Shown: positions 35,201-46,161 of the stretch, piece after piece | Numbering within the stretch: position 1 is the stretch's first letter | How the letters are laid out: each line of letters starts with the position of its first letter | Assembly (NCBI RefSeq): GCF_026212465.1 | Contig: NC_080056.1 | Location: 19,736,227 to 19,800,226, forward strand | Length of the DNA: 64,000 bases | From: Amaranthus tricolor | Taxonomy: Eukaryota; Streptophyta; Magnoliopsida; Caryophyllales; Amaranthaceae | Direction of reading: 5' to 3' | Notes under the pieces: generated by a model | What the model saw: only the letters and a program-made list of their open reading frames with translations | Told to the model about the DNA's origin: nothing | The model's database searches: none | Position numbers and translations under genes: made by a program

Positions 35201-35529
35201 CAGAGTCTCCTGTACTGTTCCTAGAAATTATGCATCGTTCAGAAGTAAACTTAACAGAGTTACCTTTGTCGCAAAATTGAGAAATACTTAACAAATTGTG
35301 TTTTAAATTCTCGACTAAAAATACGTTATCGATGGCATGGGAACTAGACCTTCCAACCTTTCCTTTGGCAATTATCTCACCCTTCATGTTGTCACCGAAG
35401 GTTACTGTTCCCCCATCATAGGCTTCAAGTGAGAGAAATTTAGATTTGTCACCCGTCATATGCTTGGAACACCCACTGTCGAGATACCATGAGTTGTTCC
35501 CCCTCACTTGAACCTGCAAAGCAAATTAA
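32287..35529 (-). pseudogene. SIRE-type copia pol (protease-integrase-RT-RNase H), lightly broken
   Basis: The protease motif WYLDSGCSKHM is near 35490. The GAG-pre-integrase block (LLWHKRLGHAS) is near 35100. The integrase core (LIHMDLCGPM, VIVDDYSRF, IRSDHGKEFEN, TPQQNGVVERKNR) spans 34900-34570. Reverse transcriptase with catalytic [10 protein letters not shown] is near 33230, and RNase H with [11 protein letters not shown] is near 32610. The final exon-like part (HIHIRHHFLKDNV ... ILTKPLP) ends in stop at 32287. Breaks: a one-base loss near 34416, a one-base gain near 34300, and a TGA at 32551-32553. Otherwise the reading is continuous, so the copy is young. Confidence 0.88.
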
Positions 35530-37340
35530 TGGTTAGGTACAGGAACCCATTCATCCTTGGGTTCCTTGTCGACAATACTTGAATCACATTTCTTAATCCA
35601 TATTCGTTCGACATAATTTTTATTTGCTTTGATATGCTGTTCCTTCTTTATACATTGATGTTTCAGGTGTCCACTTTTACCACAGAAGGAACATATTTTG
35701 CTACTAGGGAGATCTACATAGACCTTTTTCCTTTTTTCATTCTTAACATATCCTAGACCTTCTTTACTCTTGGTTTTAGCATTTAGAATTCATTTGGGAA
35801 TTTCATTGATTTTCCCTTTTCCTCTTAAGTTTATTTTATTTTTCAAATTTTCATTTTCAATTTCATAGGATTCTAATTTTGATTTCAACTTTTGAAATTC
35901 AGTGTTAACCATGTGAGTAGATATATTGTTTGCATTTTTACTTAATCCTAACAATCTATTTTGATTCATTTCAATATTAAGAGTGATAAATTCCTGTTTT
36001 AATTTCTCCAACTGTTCTTTCAAAATGATATTCTTGTCTAATAAATCAAAAAATCTACTTTGCACATCGATTCTAAAGGAATTTAGATATGAGATATGAT
36101 CTTCACTTAAGTTAAGATCTTTCTCAATTTGGAGACACTTAGTTGTTTTTTCATCTAGCTTTTCTTGTGTCTCTAAAAGCAATTTGATTAATTTATTCTT
36201 ACTTATGTTGGACAGTTGTTTAGGAGATAGACCAGAAGATATTACCTCTTTTTCTTTGGATTCTTCATGAGATGCCATAAGGCATAGGTTAGCTGTTTCC
36301 TCTTCCACTGGAGCTTCTGTCTCAGCCTCGCTCTCCGTATCTCCCCAAGCTGCTATCATTGCTTTTCTAAAATCAGTTTTGAAGTTTCCCTTCTTATATT
36401 GTCTTCCAACTTCTCTTGCTTTTCCCTTGCCCTTCTCATTTTTCCATTGAGGGCAATCCTTGATGAAGTGTTCAGTGCTCTCGCATTTGTGGCATTTAAA
36501 ATTTGTGTTCAAGTTTGTAGTTCCCTTTTCTTTATTATTTCTTTGATTTCCATATCTTCTGTTCCTGAAGAATTTTTTGAATTTACGTGCCAACAAAGCT
36601 GCTTCCTCTTCATCAGTTTCTGATTCATCGCTATCATCTACTGCCAGAGCCAGTCCTTTGTTTCGGGAACTGTCAGTTGTTCCCAAATGCAATTCATGGG
36701 TCATTAGAGAACCAGCCAGCTCTTCCAAATTAAACTTGGTGAAATCTTTGGACTCCTGGATGGCAGTGACCTTTGTTCTCCAGCGTTCGTCTTGAGGAAG
36801 ACTCCTAAGTACTTTCCTAACTTGTTCATCAACGGGAATGATTCTACCAAGAGAGACTAACTCATTCGTAATGTTTGTGAACCTAGTGAACATCTCTCGA
36901 ATGTTTTCCCTCGGTTCCATGACGAATCTTTCATATTTGGACATTAGCAAGTCAATCTTGGATCTCTTTACTTCACTAGTACCTTCATGGGTAACTTCTA
37001 GCAGGTCCCAAATCTGCTTAGCGGTTTTGCAACCCATAATACGATTGTGCTCATTTGGACCAAGCCCACAGTGAAGTAACTTGATAGCAAGAGCGTTCAT
37101 CTCCATCTTTTGAAAATCTTCTTTTTCATATTCAGTGATTGGTTTTGGAACAGCTTCATTGTTGGAGTTGATGGTCGTCACCTCAAAGTCTCCAATTTCA
37201 ATGACTCTCCAAAATTGATAGTTTTCGGCCTTTATGAAGATTTCCATTCTATTTTTCCAGTACGTATAGAATTTCCCATCGAACATGGGTGGCCTTTGTG
37301 TGGAGTACCCCTCTTCCATACGCTCGTTCATCTTCAACAT
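35530..37340 (-). pseudogene. SIRE-type copia gag, with stops before protease
   Basis: The main open part is 37340-35790, 516 codons starting MLKMNERMEEGYSTQRPPMF. It has a retrotransposon gag/UBN2 region (about 15-230), an acidic stretch, a zinc knuckle CHKCESTEHFIKDC (about 290) and a long coiled-coil-prone C-terminal part. A TGA at 35790-35792 interrupts it. The frame continues through a second knuckle (CSFCGKSGHLKHQC, near 35670) to a TAA near 35529, directly before the protease frame. Two stops between gag and pol mean the full polyprotein cannot be made without readthrough. Confidence 0.82.
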
Positions 37341-37395
37341 CTTTCCAGGGAACAGGATACTGCTCTCAGGGTTTCCTGATTAAATGAGGAACAGG

Positions 37396-37407
37396 GCTCT
37401 GATACCA
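37396..37407 (-). other. Primer-binding site (initiator Met-tRNA type)
   Basis: TGGTATCAGAGC on the minus strand is the usual plant copia primer-binding site, complementary to initiator methionine tRNA. Normally an LTR ending in CA stands just before it. Here it is the very end of the element, followed on the plus strand by AATAATAATACTGC. Confidence 0.8.
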
Positions 37408-38639
37408 AATAATAATACTGCAAGTGCACGGCGTAGCGTAGTACGTTGGCAAGTACGGGTCGAATCCACAAGGACTGGGGTGTATATCAAAGGATTCTCA
37501 ATCAATTACACTAGTGGAAAAAAACGTATATGTTGCGTGTCATTTGCTGCAGTTTTCCTTAGACGCAGCATTAAATAGCAAAAAATAGAAGCAAAAAAAA
37601 TAAATAATATTAAAGGCTGCGATTTTCATAGAACCGCAACAAATATCCAATTAAAGGCTACGGCTTTAACCTACCCGCAGCATATACTCTTGGTAAAGGA
37701 ACTAAAGGCTACGGTTCCTTGTTAACCGCAACATATGACTTGTTTTTTTTTTTTCTTTCAAAATCCCGCCAGCAGCATTATAGGGCAAAGCCTCAAAATT
37801 TTTTACACTTCTTGTATATTTCTGTATTTTTCTTCTTATTAAACTTGCATACTACTGTGTTCTTCAAAACCTACGTAAAATTCAACTTTCATCTTCAAAA
37901 TCCCGCCAGCATTGTTCTTTGAAGACCCACCATTGTTCCTTCTTGCATACTTCTGTTCTTTGTTTCCTTAAAAAACTCACCATCGTTGCTTTTCCTTCTT
38001 CATCTTCAAAGACCCATGAAATTTCAACGTATTTTTGATTTTCCTTGTTTTAATCTATTACATTTCAACCCACCATTGTTGCTTTTCCTTCAAAAACCCA
38101 CGAAATTAGGGCTAAGTCTTCTTCTTCTTCTTCTTCAAGGTATAATTTTTAAATGTTTATTTAAGTTCTTCAAGTTTAGCTTCATTGTGTTTTATGGATT
38201 TAGTTTTTTTTTAAATACTAATTTTGATTTTGTTTTTCATTGTAGGTTAGATAATCCAATGAAAAAAAAATTATCATATGTAATTACCAAGGTATGTACT
38301 TGAATATTTGAATGTGAGTAATTTACTTATGTATGTACATGAATATTTGAATGTGAATAATTTTAATCAATTAGGAGTTTTAGGGTAGATTGAATGTGAA
38401 TAATTTACTTATGTATGTAGTTTTATAGTATTAGTTTCTTGTTATTTTGATTTATGTGTATTTGATTAAAGAAAATGGCTTTTTTTTGGTTATATATGTT
38501 TTGTCATTAAAATATGTTATTGGTTGTATAGGGTTAAATAGGGTTAATTTGGGTTAATTATATAAGTTAAAAGTAGTGTATTAATTTTGTTTTGAATTAA
38601 TTAATCACACTAATTAGGATGACAAGAGATCATTCTTAG

Positions 38640-39338
38640 ATGTGTGGAAGCATTGAATCGTCAGAATTTATTGATGGCGTATTAGAATTTTGTAGTATTG
38701 CGGTTGAACATCAAGTTAGGACGGGGAGAGGTTGTTTTTATTGCCTATGTGTCACTTGTGGCAATGTATCAAAGGTAGATAGTGTTGATATCCTTAGGGA
38801 GCACATACTTCGACATGGGTTTAGGCCTCAATATCATGTTTGGGTTTGGCATGGTGAGGAGTGAGTTTACAAAGAGAAAAGTATTGATGAGGACGTCAAT
38901 AATGTGGCTGATGTCAATGAGGATGTAGTAGATCATGTTGATAGGTATGAGACAGATGAAGAGAATGTCGATGAGGATGTGGATCGTGTTGATGAGATGA
39001 TGGAGGGAGTCGAGGATGAGTTAGGAAAACGTCCTCGTGTTTTTGACTTGTTGACAGAGGTTTCTCAAAAGCCTTTGTACCCTGGATGTACAAAGTTCAC
39101 AAAACTAACAGCAGTGTTGACAATTTTCAACATTAAGTCAAAGTTTAATTGGAGTGATGCTAGTTTCATAATGTTATTAGAAGCGTTAAGTGAGATGCTT
39201 CCTGAGGGAAATGAACTTACAAAGTCAACATATTATGCTAAAAAGCTCATGTGTCCTTTCGGCTTAGAGTACCAGAAGATTCATGCGTGTCCGAATGATT
39301 GTGTATTGTATCGGAATGAAAACAAGAACTTAGACTAG
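38640..39338 (+). pseudogene. CACTA transposase, N-terminal part (transposon-associated domain)
   Basis: 38640-38862 reads MCGSIESSEFIDGVLEFC, then CFYCLCVTCGN, ILREHILRHGFRPQYHVWVW and HGEE. These are the paired cysteines and HGF-Y-W-HGE signature of the domain that precedes TNP2. A TGA at 38862-38864 interrupts it. The frame goes on through an Asp/Glu-rich stretch and PFGLEYQKIHACPNDCVLYR, a conserved start of the transposase proper, to a TAG near 39336. The next segment (CPRCGLSSYKR) leads, after one more TGA near 39415, to the TNP2 body. Confidence 0.78.
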
Positions 39339-39446
39339 TGTCCTAGGTGTGGGTTATCAAGCTACAAGCGTAAAGGGGTTCGGGATACTAAAGGGCCCCC
39401 GACTAAGGTATTGTGATATCTTTCAATAATACCTAGATTCAAGCGC

Positions 39447-41529
39447 TTGTTTTTTATAAAGAAAGAAGCGTTAAATTTAAGGTGGCATGCAGATAGGGTG
39501 AAGAAAGGTCACTTGCTCACACATCCATCTGATTCTCCAGAGTGGAAGAGTATTGATAGGTTGTATAAGACTTTTGGGGATGAGGTTCATAATTTAAGGC
39601 TCGGACTGTGTACGGATGGAATGAACCCATTCAGCAATCTTAGATCTCAACATAGTACTTGGCCGGTACTGTTAGTGATCTCTAATTTGCCACCTTGGTT
39701 GTGTATGAAGTGTAAGTACATTATGCTTTCGCTTCTTATCTCGGGTCCTAAACAACCTGGCAATGACATAGATGTATATCTTGCACCTCTCGTTGAGGAT
39801 TTGAGAAAGATGTGGGATGAAGGCATTTCCGTGTTTGATGCATATGCTAATGAGGAGTTCACCATCCGTGCAATGCTTTTATGCAACGTTAATGATTTTT
39901 CGGCATATGGCAACTTATCGGGGTATAAGAACAAAGGGAAGAAAGCATGCCCAATATGTATCGATGACATGGAATCCACGTGGATTCCTAAGTGCAAACA
40001 CGTATTCATGTACCATCGAAAGTTCCTCCCACAAGATTACCAATATCGTAAGAAGAAGAAGATGTTCAACGGGGAGGTTGAGGACCGTGTAGCTCGTCGA
40101 CCGTTGACCGGTTATAAGGTTTATGAACAGGTTAAGGGAGCTGAGACTGTATTTGGTAAAACAGGGCAAGTGCAAGGGGGTGAAGGCCGATTATGGAAAA
40201 AAGAATCAATCCTTTGGAAGCTTCCATATTGGAGAGATCTACAGGTTAGGCATTGTCTTGAAGTTATGCATATAGAGAAAAATGTATGCGATGCCATACT
40301 CGGGACTCTCATGAACATTCCGGGTAAGAAAAAGGATGTTAGGGCCGTGCGAGATTGGTTTGAATGTAAGGTTCTTCGTCCGAAGTTGTGGGCACATGTT
40401 AAGGTGAGTAAGAAAAGAAATAGAGCTGATGAAGTTAGTGGCAGTAACAAGGGGACGGTAAGAAGAAGATGAGTAATGACAAAGTTTATTTGCCTCCAGC
40501 TTGTTACACATTATTCAAAGCAGAGAAGCCTACATTTTGTGAGTCTTTGTATGGCATTAAGGTTCCAACACAACCCGAGGGGAGTATGATTCAAGGCACT
40601 ATGAGCGATGAGATTAGTAAATTTATAGCCAAGTATTTAGCCATGGTAAAGCCTATTGGACTTCCCATCTCTTGACATGAAGGAAGGCTTGAGGGAAAAG
40701 GAACAATTGGCTCCAAATCGATCACACCTCCTCGAGACAGTCTTCTACAAGCACAATTGTATGTGTTGCATAATATTCCTGAAGTCCATCCTTTTTTGAG
40801 TGAGCATTTAGATATATTGCACGCACAATATCCTTGTAAAAAGGATAGGGGATTGATGCAGTTGCATAACAAGACGTTTATTGATTGGCTTCATAATCGA
40901 GTAATAAGTGAAGAACTCAAGGGTGTATCAGAATGTGTTAAGTGGTTAGCTTTTGGTCCTCGTGATGTAAATATGAGGGTTACTATGTCAATGGCTTCAC
41001 ATTTTGGACTGAGGTTCAAGATAAGAAGTCATCTTATCTAAAGAAGAGTGAGGTTTCTATTTTGGCGTCATCTATATTTTACGCGAGTGCCAAGGATCAA
41101 GCGCTGGTTGATGCTAAATTGGTATACTACGGGCGGTTGCATGAAATATGGGAGCTTGACTACTCTACTTTCACTATTGGTCATTTCAAATGTAAGTGGG
41201 TAGATTATAATCGACGATGTATAAAAAATGACGACCCTTGTGGATTCACTCTTGTAGACTTAGCTCGTTTGCGTGATAGTGAGGAGCCATTCATACGAGC
41301 AACACAAGCCAAGCAAGTATTCTACATTGTAGACCCGTCTGATAAAAAATGGTCTATTGTTGTACCAGGAAAAAGAAGCATTCTTGGTATAGGTGATGTT
41401 GAGGATGAGGAAGAATATGAAGCTTTTGAAGACTCCCCGCCCTTTATCAATCAAAAATCAATGGATCAAAATGATGTAGATGTTGGTTATATGCGTGTAG
41501 ATCACACGGAAGGAATACATTTGAATTAA
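39447..41529 (+). pseudogene. CACTA TNP2-type transposase and C-terminal domains
   Basis: 39447-40472 (341 codons) is the catalytic-region homologue. Visible blocks are LRWHADRVKKGHLLTHPSDS, GLCTDGMNPFSNLRSQHSTW, NLPPWLCMKCKYIMLSLLIS, GYKNKGKKACPICIDD and LEVMHIEKNVCDAILGTLMN. This is the Transposase_21 family, which acts on CACTA ends and needs a second protein in classic En/Spm. The rest continues in shifted frames: LPPACYTLFKAEKP (40480), LHNIPEVHPFLSEHLDI (40765) and, at 41062-41529, a DUF4216-like end with VYYGRLHEIWELDY. The DUF4218 region is mostly deleted. Stops lie at 40470, 40672 and 41039. Confidence 0.85.
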
Positions 41530-41540
41530 GTAATTCACAA

Positions 41541-41880
41541 GGTATGAATTTTAAGGTTTTTAAAGTTTTTTTGGCACTTTCGCGCATAAAGTAGCTCAAA
41601 CTTGGTTTGTTTTGCATGAAACTTTGCACACAACACTATTTGGTATATATTATTGTGTTGAACGTATTAGAATTGTAAATCATAGTCATATTCTTAACAT
41701 TACTTGGTAAGTTGCGATTTTAAAGTTTTTTTAAGCTTTTTTGGCACTTTCGCGCATAAAGTAGCTCAAACTTGGTTTGTTTTGCATGAAACATTGCACA
41801 CAATACTATTTGGTATATATTATTGTGTTGAACGTATTAGAATTGTAAATCATAGTCATATTCTTAATATTACTTGTGTT
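41541..41880. repeat. 170-base tandem duplication in a CACTA intron
   Basis: Two copies of a block starting near TTTTGGCACTTTCGCGCATA (41570 and 41740) and extending past GTAAATCATAGTCATATTC are arranged head to tail with few differences. It lies between the DUF4216-like exon and the short last exons (about 41923-42210). Confidence 0.75.
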
Positions 41881-43869
41881 CTAATATATTTCTATTCATA
41901 CTCTTTCAGGTACTGATATACAATGGATCTTTTCAGAGACGAAATTGTCCCTGAGATTGAGACCTCGGATAATGAGCATCATAGTTATGACACTGAAGAG
42001 GACAAACTTGTTAGATACGAGCGTGTGGCAGAAGACGATATTATATTATTGGTAATATCTAATGTTTATGTATCTTTTAATTTTATATTATATTATAGGT
42101 TTTATACGATATTCCAAGTGAAACACGTCCTTTGAGAGATGGAGAAATACGCGAATTGAAAAACAAAATTGCCGCGTATCTTGCTAATTTTTGTTCTCGG
42201 AAAATAATGTAATTAGTTTAGATTTAGGACTTTAATTGGTATATGTACATATTATTATATTATATACGATTGAGAGTTTACAAAGAGATTATTGGTGATT
42301 ATTGGTGTTAATTGGTGATTATCAATGGATTAATCATTCTTTATTACATTGTACATTATTGGATTATTTAATAGTATTAAACGAAAAAAGCAAAAAAAAT
42401 AAAATATTCAAATGTTGCGGGCCTCCTTAAAACCGCAACATATAATCATACACTATATGCTGCGGTTTTAAGGAGGCCTGCAGCGTATAGTGTATGACTA
42501 TATGCTACAATTTTTGGGATGCCCGCAGCATATAGTGCACTGTTCTGCTACGGTTTAAAATCGCAACATGTAAAATAGGCCATCTGCTGCTATCACTAAT
42601 GCTTGGGGCCAAAACCGCAGCATATTATGGCCAAAAAACCGCAGCAAATGAGGTTTTTTCCACTAGTGTTAGTTGGTTCAACAATGTATATAGATGTTTG
42701 TTGGTGTAATTAACTAAAACAAGCAAATAAAGACTAAAGCTAAAACAAAGTATAAAATAAGTAAAGATGCTAATTAACTACGAACATAAGATCAAAGGCA
42801 ATACAAACACATCAAAAGGTCATATGATGATGAAGAGGCAAAGGCTAGGCTTTCTCACCAAAGTAGTGTTTACTAATCTTCAACCTAAGGTCATGGATAT
42901 GGGTTATGGGGAAAAACGCATCTTGGATACTAATGTTCTCTCTAGAGCAACAAAAGCTTCCTAAAACATACTGAACTACCTATTCTCATGGAGCTAAGCA
43001 TATTTTAAGACATGGAGCACACATTCATCATTTCCAATCAAACATCTACCTATTCTCATGGAGATAATTCAATTTTCAAGCATAAACTATCATTAGAAAT
43101 TAATCTCGCCCTCAATCCAATGACATTACAATAATAGCAAAATCCATCTCAAACCATAAATAACACAACCAAGCCAAAGGTAAACAAAGCAATTTAGACT
43201 ACATACATGGTGATAATACCTAGCCTAAGCCAAATTGAACTATTCACTCATATTGAAATTGAACATAAATAAAGACATTGAATTCATGATAAATAACAAC
43301 AAAATCAAAAGTAATAAAGTGTAGAGAATAGGAATTACTAGCTTGGCATTCAATCCAAGCAAGACAACCAAATGAAGAATTAATGAATACCAATGATAAA
43401 CTCCATAAAGCTTTAATTCCAATTCAAATGCTTGATGAAATGCTTCAATAGAATTAATTTGATCTCAATTACATTAATGTATCAAATGATCTTCAATGAT
43501 AAATCAAAAGCTTGAACTATCTAATAAGTGTTTGAGTAGAAAAATGCAATTAAGAATACAAGACCAGAATCATGGAAAGTACATAAGGAAGTTTAAAACT
43601 AACAAATACCAAAGAAAGCTTAAAGTACAGAAAAATGAGTAGTAGAAGATTGGATGATTTACTTAAGCCTTCTTCTTCTCTTTTTATAGGAGGGAGGACA
43701 AGTGGTGGGTGGTGGCTTCATGATTTCTTCACCACCCTATGTGTGAGATAGATAGGCTCTAGATGGGTGACAAATAGGGGTGGTGGAGCAGTAGAGTATG
43801 AGAGGCATTAGAAATGGGTAGGGCATCCAATCAGCAGCTTTTTAAAAGCATAATTATTTCTGACCACCC

Positions 43870-44165
43870 AAATCGCTCAACCCAAGCCAATCTGCTCGAC
43901 CTGTCGAGCGAGCATCAGGTACACAGGTCAAAATCTTTAAAAACAGAGCAGTCACCAAAAAAGGCTCCACTCGACCCATTCAAAATGCTTCTGTCGACAT
44001 TCTAAAGCTACTGGAAGTGAATAGTACTTCCGCTCGACCGGAGCCAACATCGCTCGACCGGGTCGAGCAGCCTTCAGGATGGTCCTGCTCAGCTCTATCT
44101 CTAATACAAATCTTTTTTATGTTCGAGCAAGCTTGGCTCGACCCAGTTTTGGCCGAGTGGGCTTA
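43870..44165. repeat. Cluster of GCTCGACC motifs with hairpins
   Basis: GCTCGACC or close variants occur about seven times in under 300 bases, some facing each other. Examples are CGCTCGACCGGGTCGAGCAG near 44052 and CTGCTCGACCTGTCGAGCGA near 43896. It lies in the presumed regulatory part of the LTR-like segment. Confidence 0.55.
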
Positions 44166-44449
44166 GAAAGGTCTACTTTAGCTCATTTTGGCCTTATTTC
44201 CTTGACTTGGGTCATCAAGGCTTTGATTACTTGAGCTTTTGGAGTTAAGTGAGTATTGTATGCGCCAAATCTACTTAGTTTGTGATCGATTTTGTTGAAT
44301 ATTACCACAAAACACCAAAATACCCATCCAAGCGTAAAATCCCAAATGAAGCAAGCCTAGTTATGCAAAATCCCAATACAATAAAGCCAAATAATGGGAA
44401 TAAAATATCAATAAAATGCAGCTAACATGAACTCAATGAGTTAAAAAGA

Positions 44450-45905
44450 AACGAAGTTTTGGGATCGAGTTGAAAGACAACAAGATTGTACTATCATTTG
44501 AACTAGATGGGTCTTTCGCAACAAGCTCAATGATTATGGAGAGAGGATAAAAAACAAAGTAAGGTTAGTAGCTCAGGGCTATAATCAAGAAGAAGGTACT
44601 GATTATGATGAAACTTTTACACCCGTAGCTAGATTAGAATCTATTTGAATCATGCTTGATTTTGCTTCTAATATGAATATAAAATTATTTCAAATGGATG
44701 TTAAATGTGTATTTTTAAATGGCTACTTACAAGAGGAAGTCTATGTTAAACAACCACTTGGTTTTACAGATCCTAATCTATCTAATCACGTGTTTAAACA
44801 AAACAAAGCATTATAAGGTTTGAAACAAGCTCAAGGGCTTGGTATGATAGATTTAGCTCACATCTACTTGAGAATAACTTTCAAATAGGTAAAATTGATA
44901 AAAGGCTTTTCATTATAACTAAAAGGAAAGATATTTTTATTATTTAAGTATATGTTGATGATATATTGTTTAGAGCTACTAATTATTCTTTATCCAAGGA
45001 AATTTCTAAGATTATGGGCAAAGAATTTAAAATGAGCATAATGGGAGACTTAATATTTCTTCTTGGACTTCAAGTAATGCAAAAGAAGAATGATATATTT
45101 ATTTGTCAAAGTAAGTATGTTAAGTATCTTCTAAAGAAGTACAATATGGATCAATGTAAAAGTACTAATACACCTATGAGTGCAACAACTAGCTTAGATC
45201 AAGATCAAATGGTAAGAATGTTGTTCAAACTTCCTATAGAGGTATGATCGGTTCATTATTGTATTTAACAGCTAGTCGTCCAGATATTATGTTTAGTGTT
45301 TGCTTATGTGCTCGTTTTCAAGCAAACCCATAAGAACATCATTTAGCGGCAGTTAAAATAATCTTTAGATATTTATATGGGACTAAAGACTTTGGTTTAT
45401 GGTACCTTAGTTGTGGAAATTTTTCTTTGATTGGGTTTTCAGATGCAGATTATGTCGAATATAAAGTGGATAGATTGAGTATTTCATGATTGTGTGAATT
45501 CTTGGTATCATCTTTGATTTCATGAAATTCCAAAAAGAAAAAGTCAGTAGCTTTGTCAACAGCTGAAGCTGAATATATAGTGGCTGGTGCATGTTGCTCT
45601 CAAATACTATGGATAGCACAACAGCTTTGAGATCTTGGAATTAATTGCAAAGGCGTACCAATTAATTGTGACATCACTAGTGAAATTTTTATTACTAAGA
45701 ATCTAGTGCAACATTCACGTACAAAGCATATTAAGGTACATCATCATTTCATACGTTATCATATAAAAAAAAGTAATGTAACTTTATCTTTTATTCCTAC
45801 TAGAAAATCGATTAGCGGATATTTTTACAAAGCCTTTAAATTTCGATCGTCTTAAATATATACATATGGAACTTGAAATGCTAAATGACATTGCATGACC
45901 TTAGG
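44450..45905 (+). pseudogene. Old SIRE-type copia pol, right piece (RT-RNase H)
   Basis: It resumes the reading broken at 28029: VWDRVER, then [20 protein letters not shown] and [20 protein letters not shown]. The RT catalytic block is VYVDDILF near 44950. RNase H shows [20 protein letters not shown] near 45555. The end reads RLADIFTKPLNFDRLKYIHM, followed by a purine-rich stretch (GGGGAGTAAAATGAA) at 45904. It has many stops and small shifts and is clearly older than the 28030-37407 copy, which entered the same region. Confidence 0.82.
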
Positions 45906-46123
45906 GGAGTAAAATGAATACTTTGCATGTGTTTAGGAGGAGTAATTTAGGTAATTACTCTTATATTTGCATGAATACTTTATGTGAAAAATTTATGTGT
46001 GATATTTATGTGGATGTGGATGTGTATGAAAATTCTAGTGAGATTCCCTATGAAATTGATAATGATAAATCAATAAAAAAATCTTATCTCTTAGTAACAT
46101 ATTGAAGTGCATAATATAAAATT
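45906..46123 (+). repeat. Possible start of the old copia 3' LTR
   Basis: This follows the purine-rich tract and lacks coding sequence; the reading continues after the 46124-49593 element at 49603. There CTTTATATAAGAGAACAC gives a TATA-like box, so the two pieces together could be the LTR. 46115-46123 is the left target copy TATAAAATT. Confidence 0.4.
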
Positions 46124-46161
46124 GGGATATTATCAATGGTACCCTTGTGCTATAGCAATAT

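Larger units (their letters stand above)
28030..37407 (-). mobile_element. SIRE-type Ty1-copia retrotransposon with a single LTR
   Basis: In minus-strand order: primer-binding site (37407-37396), gag, protease-integrase-RT-RNase H, a third long ORF, polypurine tract and 3' LTR. The extra ORF after pol, the large gag with two zinc knuckles and the RT sequence indicate the SIRE/Maximus (Sirevirus) lineage. The 5' LTR is absent: the element starts exactly at TGGTATCAGAGC. AATAA flanks both ends (28025-28029 and 37408-37412). See findings. Confidence 0.85.
37509..42668 (+). mobile_element. CACTA (En/Spm) element, structurally complete
   Basis: The termini are CACTAGTGGAAAAAA and TTTTTTCCACTAGTG, with a 3-bp target duplication TTA (37506-37508 and 42669-42671). 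Subterminal palindromes TTTGCTGCGGTTTT / AACCGCAGCA and ATATGCTGCGG variants fill 37540-37735 and 42415-42650. The interior encodes a transposon-associated domain, a TNP2-type transposase and a DUF4216-type end, with several breaks. Length is 5160 bp, shorter than autonomous relatives, with an internal loss around 40600-40680. It is the better-preserved relative of the derivative at 10390-12707. Confidence 0.93.
37413..44450 (-). mobile_element. LTR-like segment of an unidentified retroelement, split by CACTA
   Basis: The two parts, 37413-37508 and 42672-44450, join once the CACTA and one TTA are removed. The left part holds ACTGCAAGTGCACGGCGTAG and CGAATCCACAAGGACTGGGG, blocks I recall from plant LTR ends. 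The right part is non-coding, with CTTTTTATAGGAGGGAGGAC near 43680 and many GCTCGACC motifs. It lies inside the old copia pol. Family, termini and target duplication are unresolved. Confidence 0.4.

Noticed and set aside
37396..37407. tRNA gene
   Set aside because: Only 12 bases complementary to initiator tRNA are present; it is the primer-binding site of a copia element.
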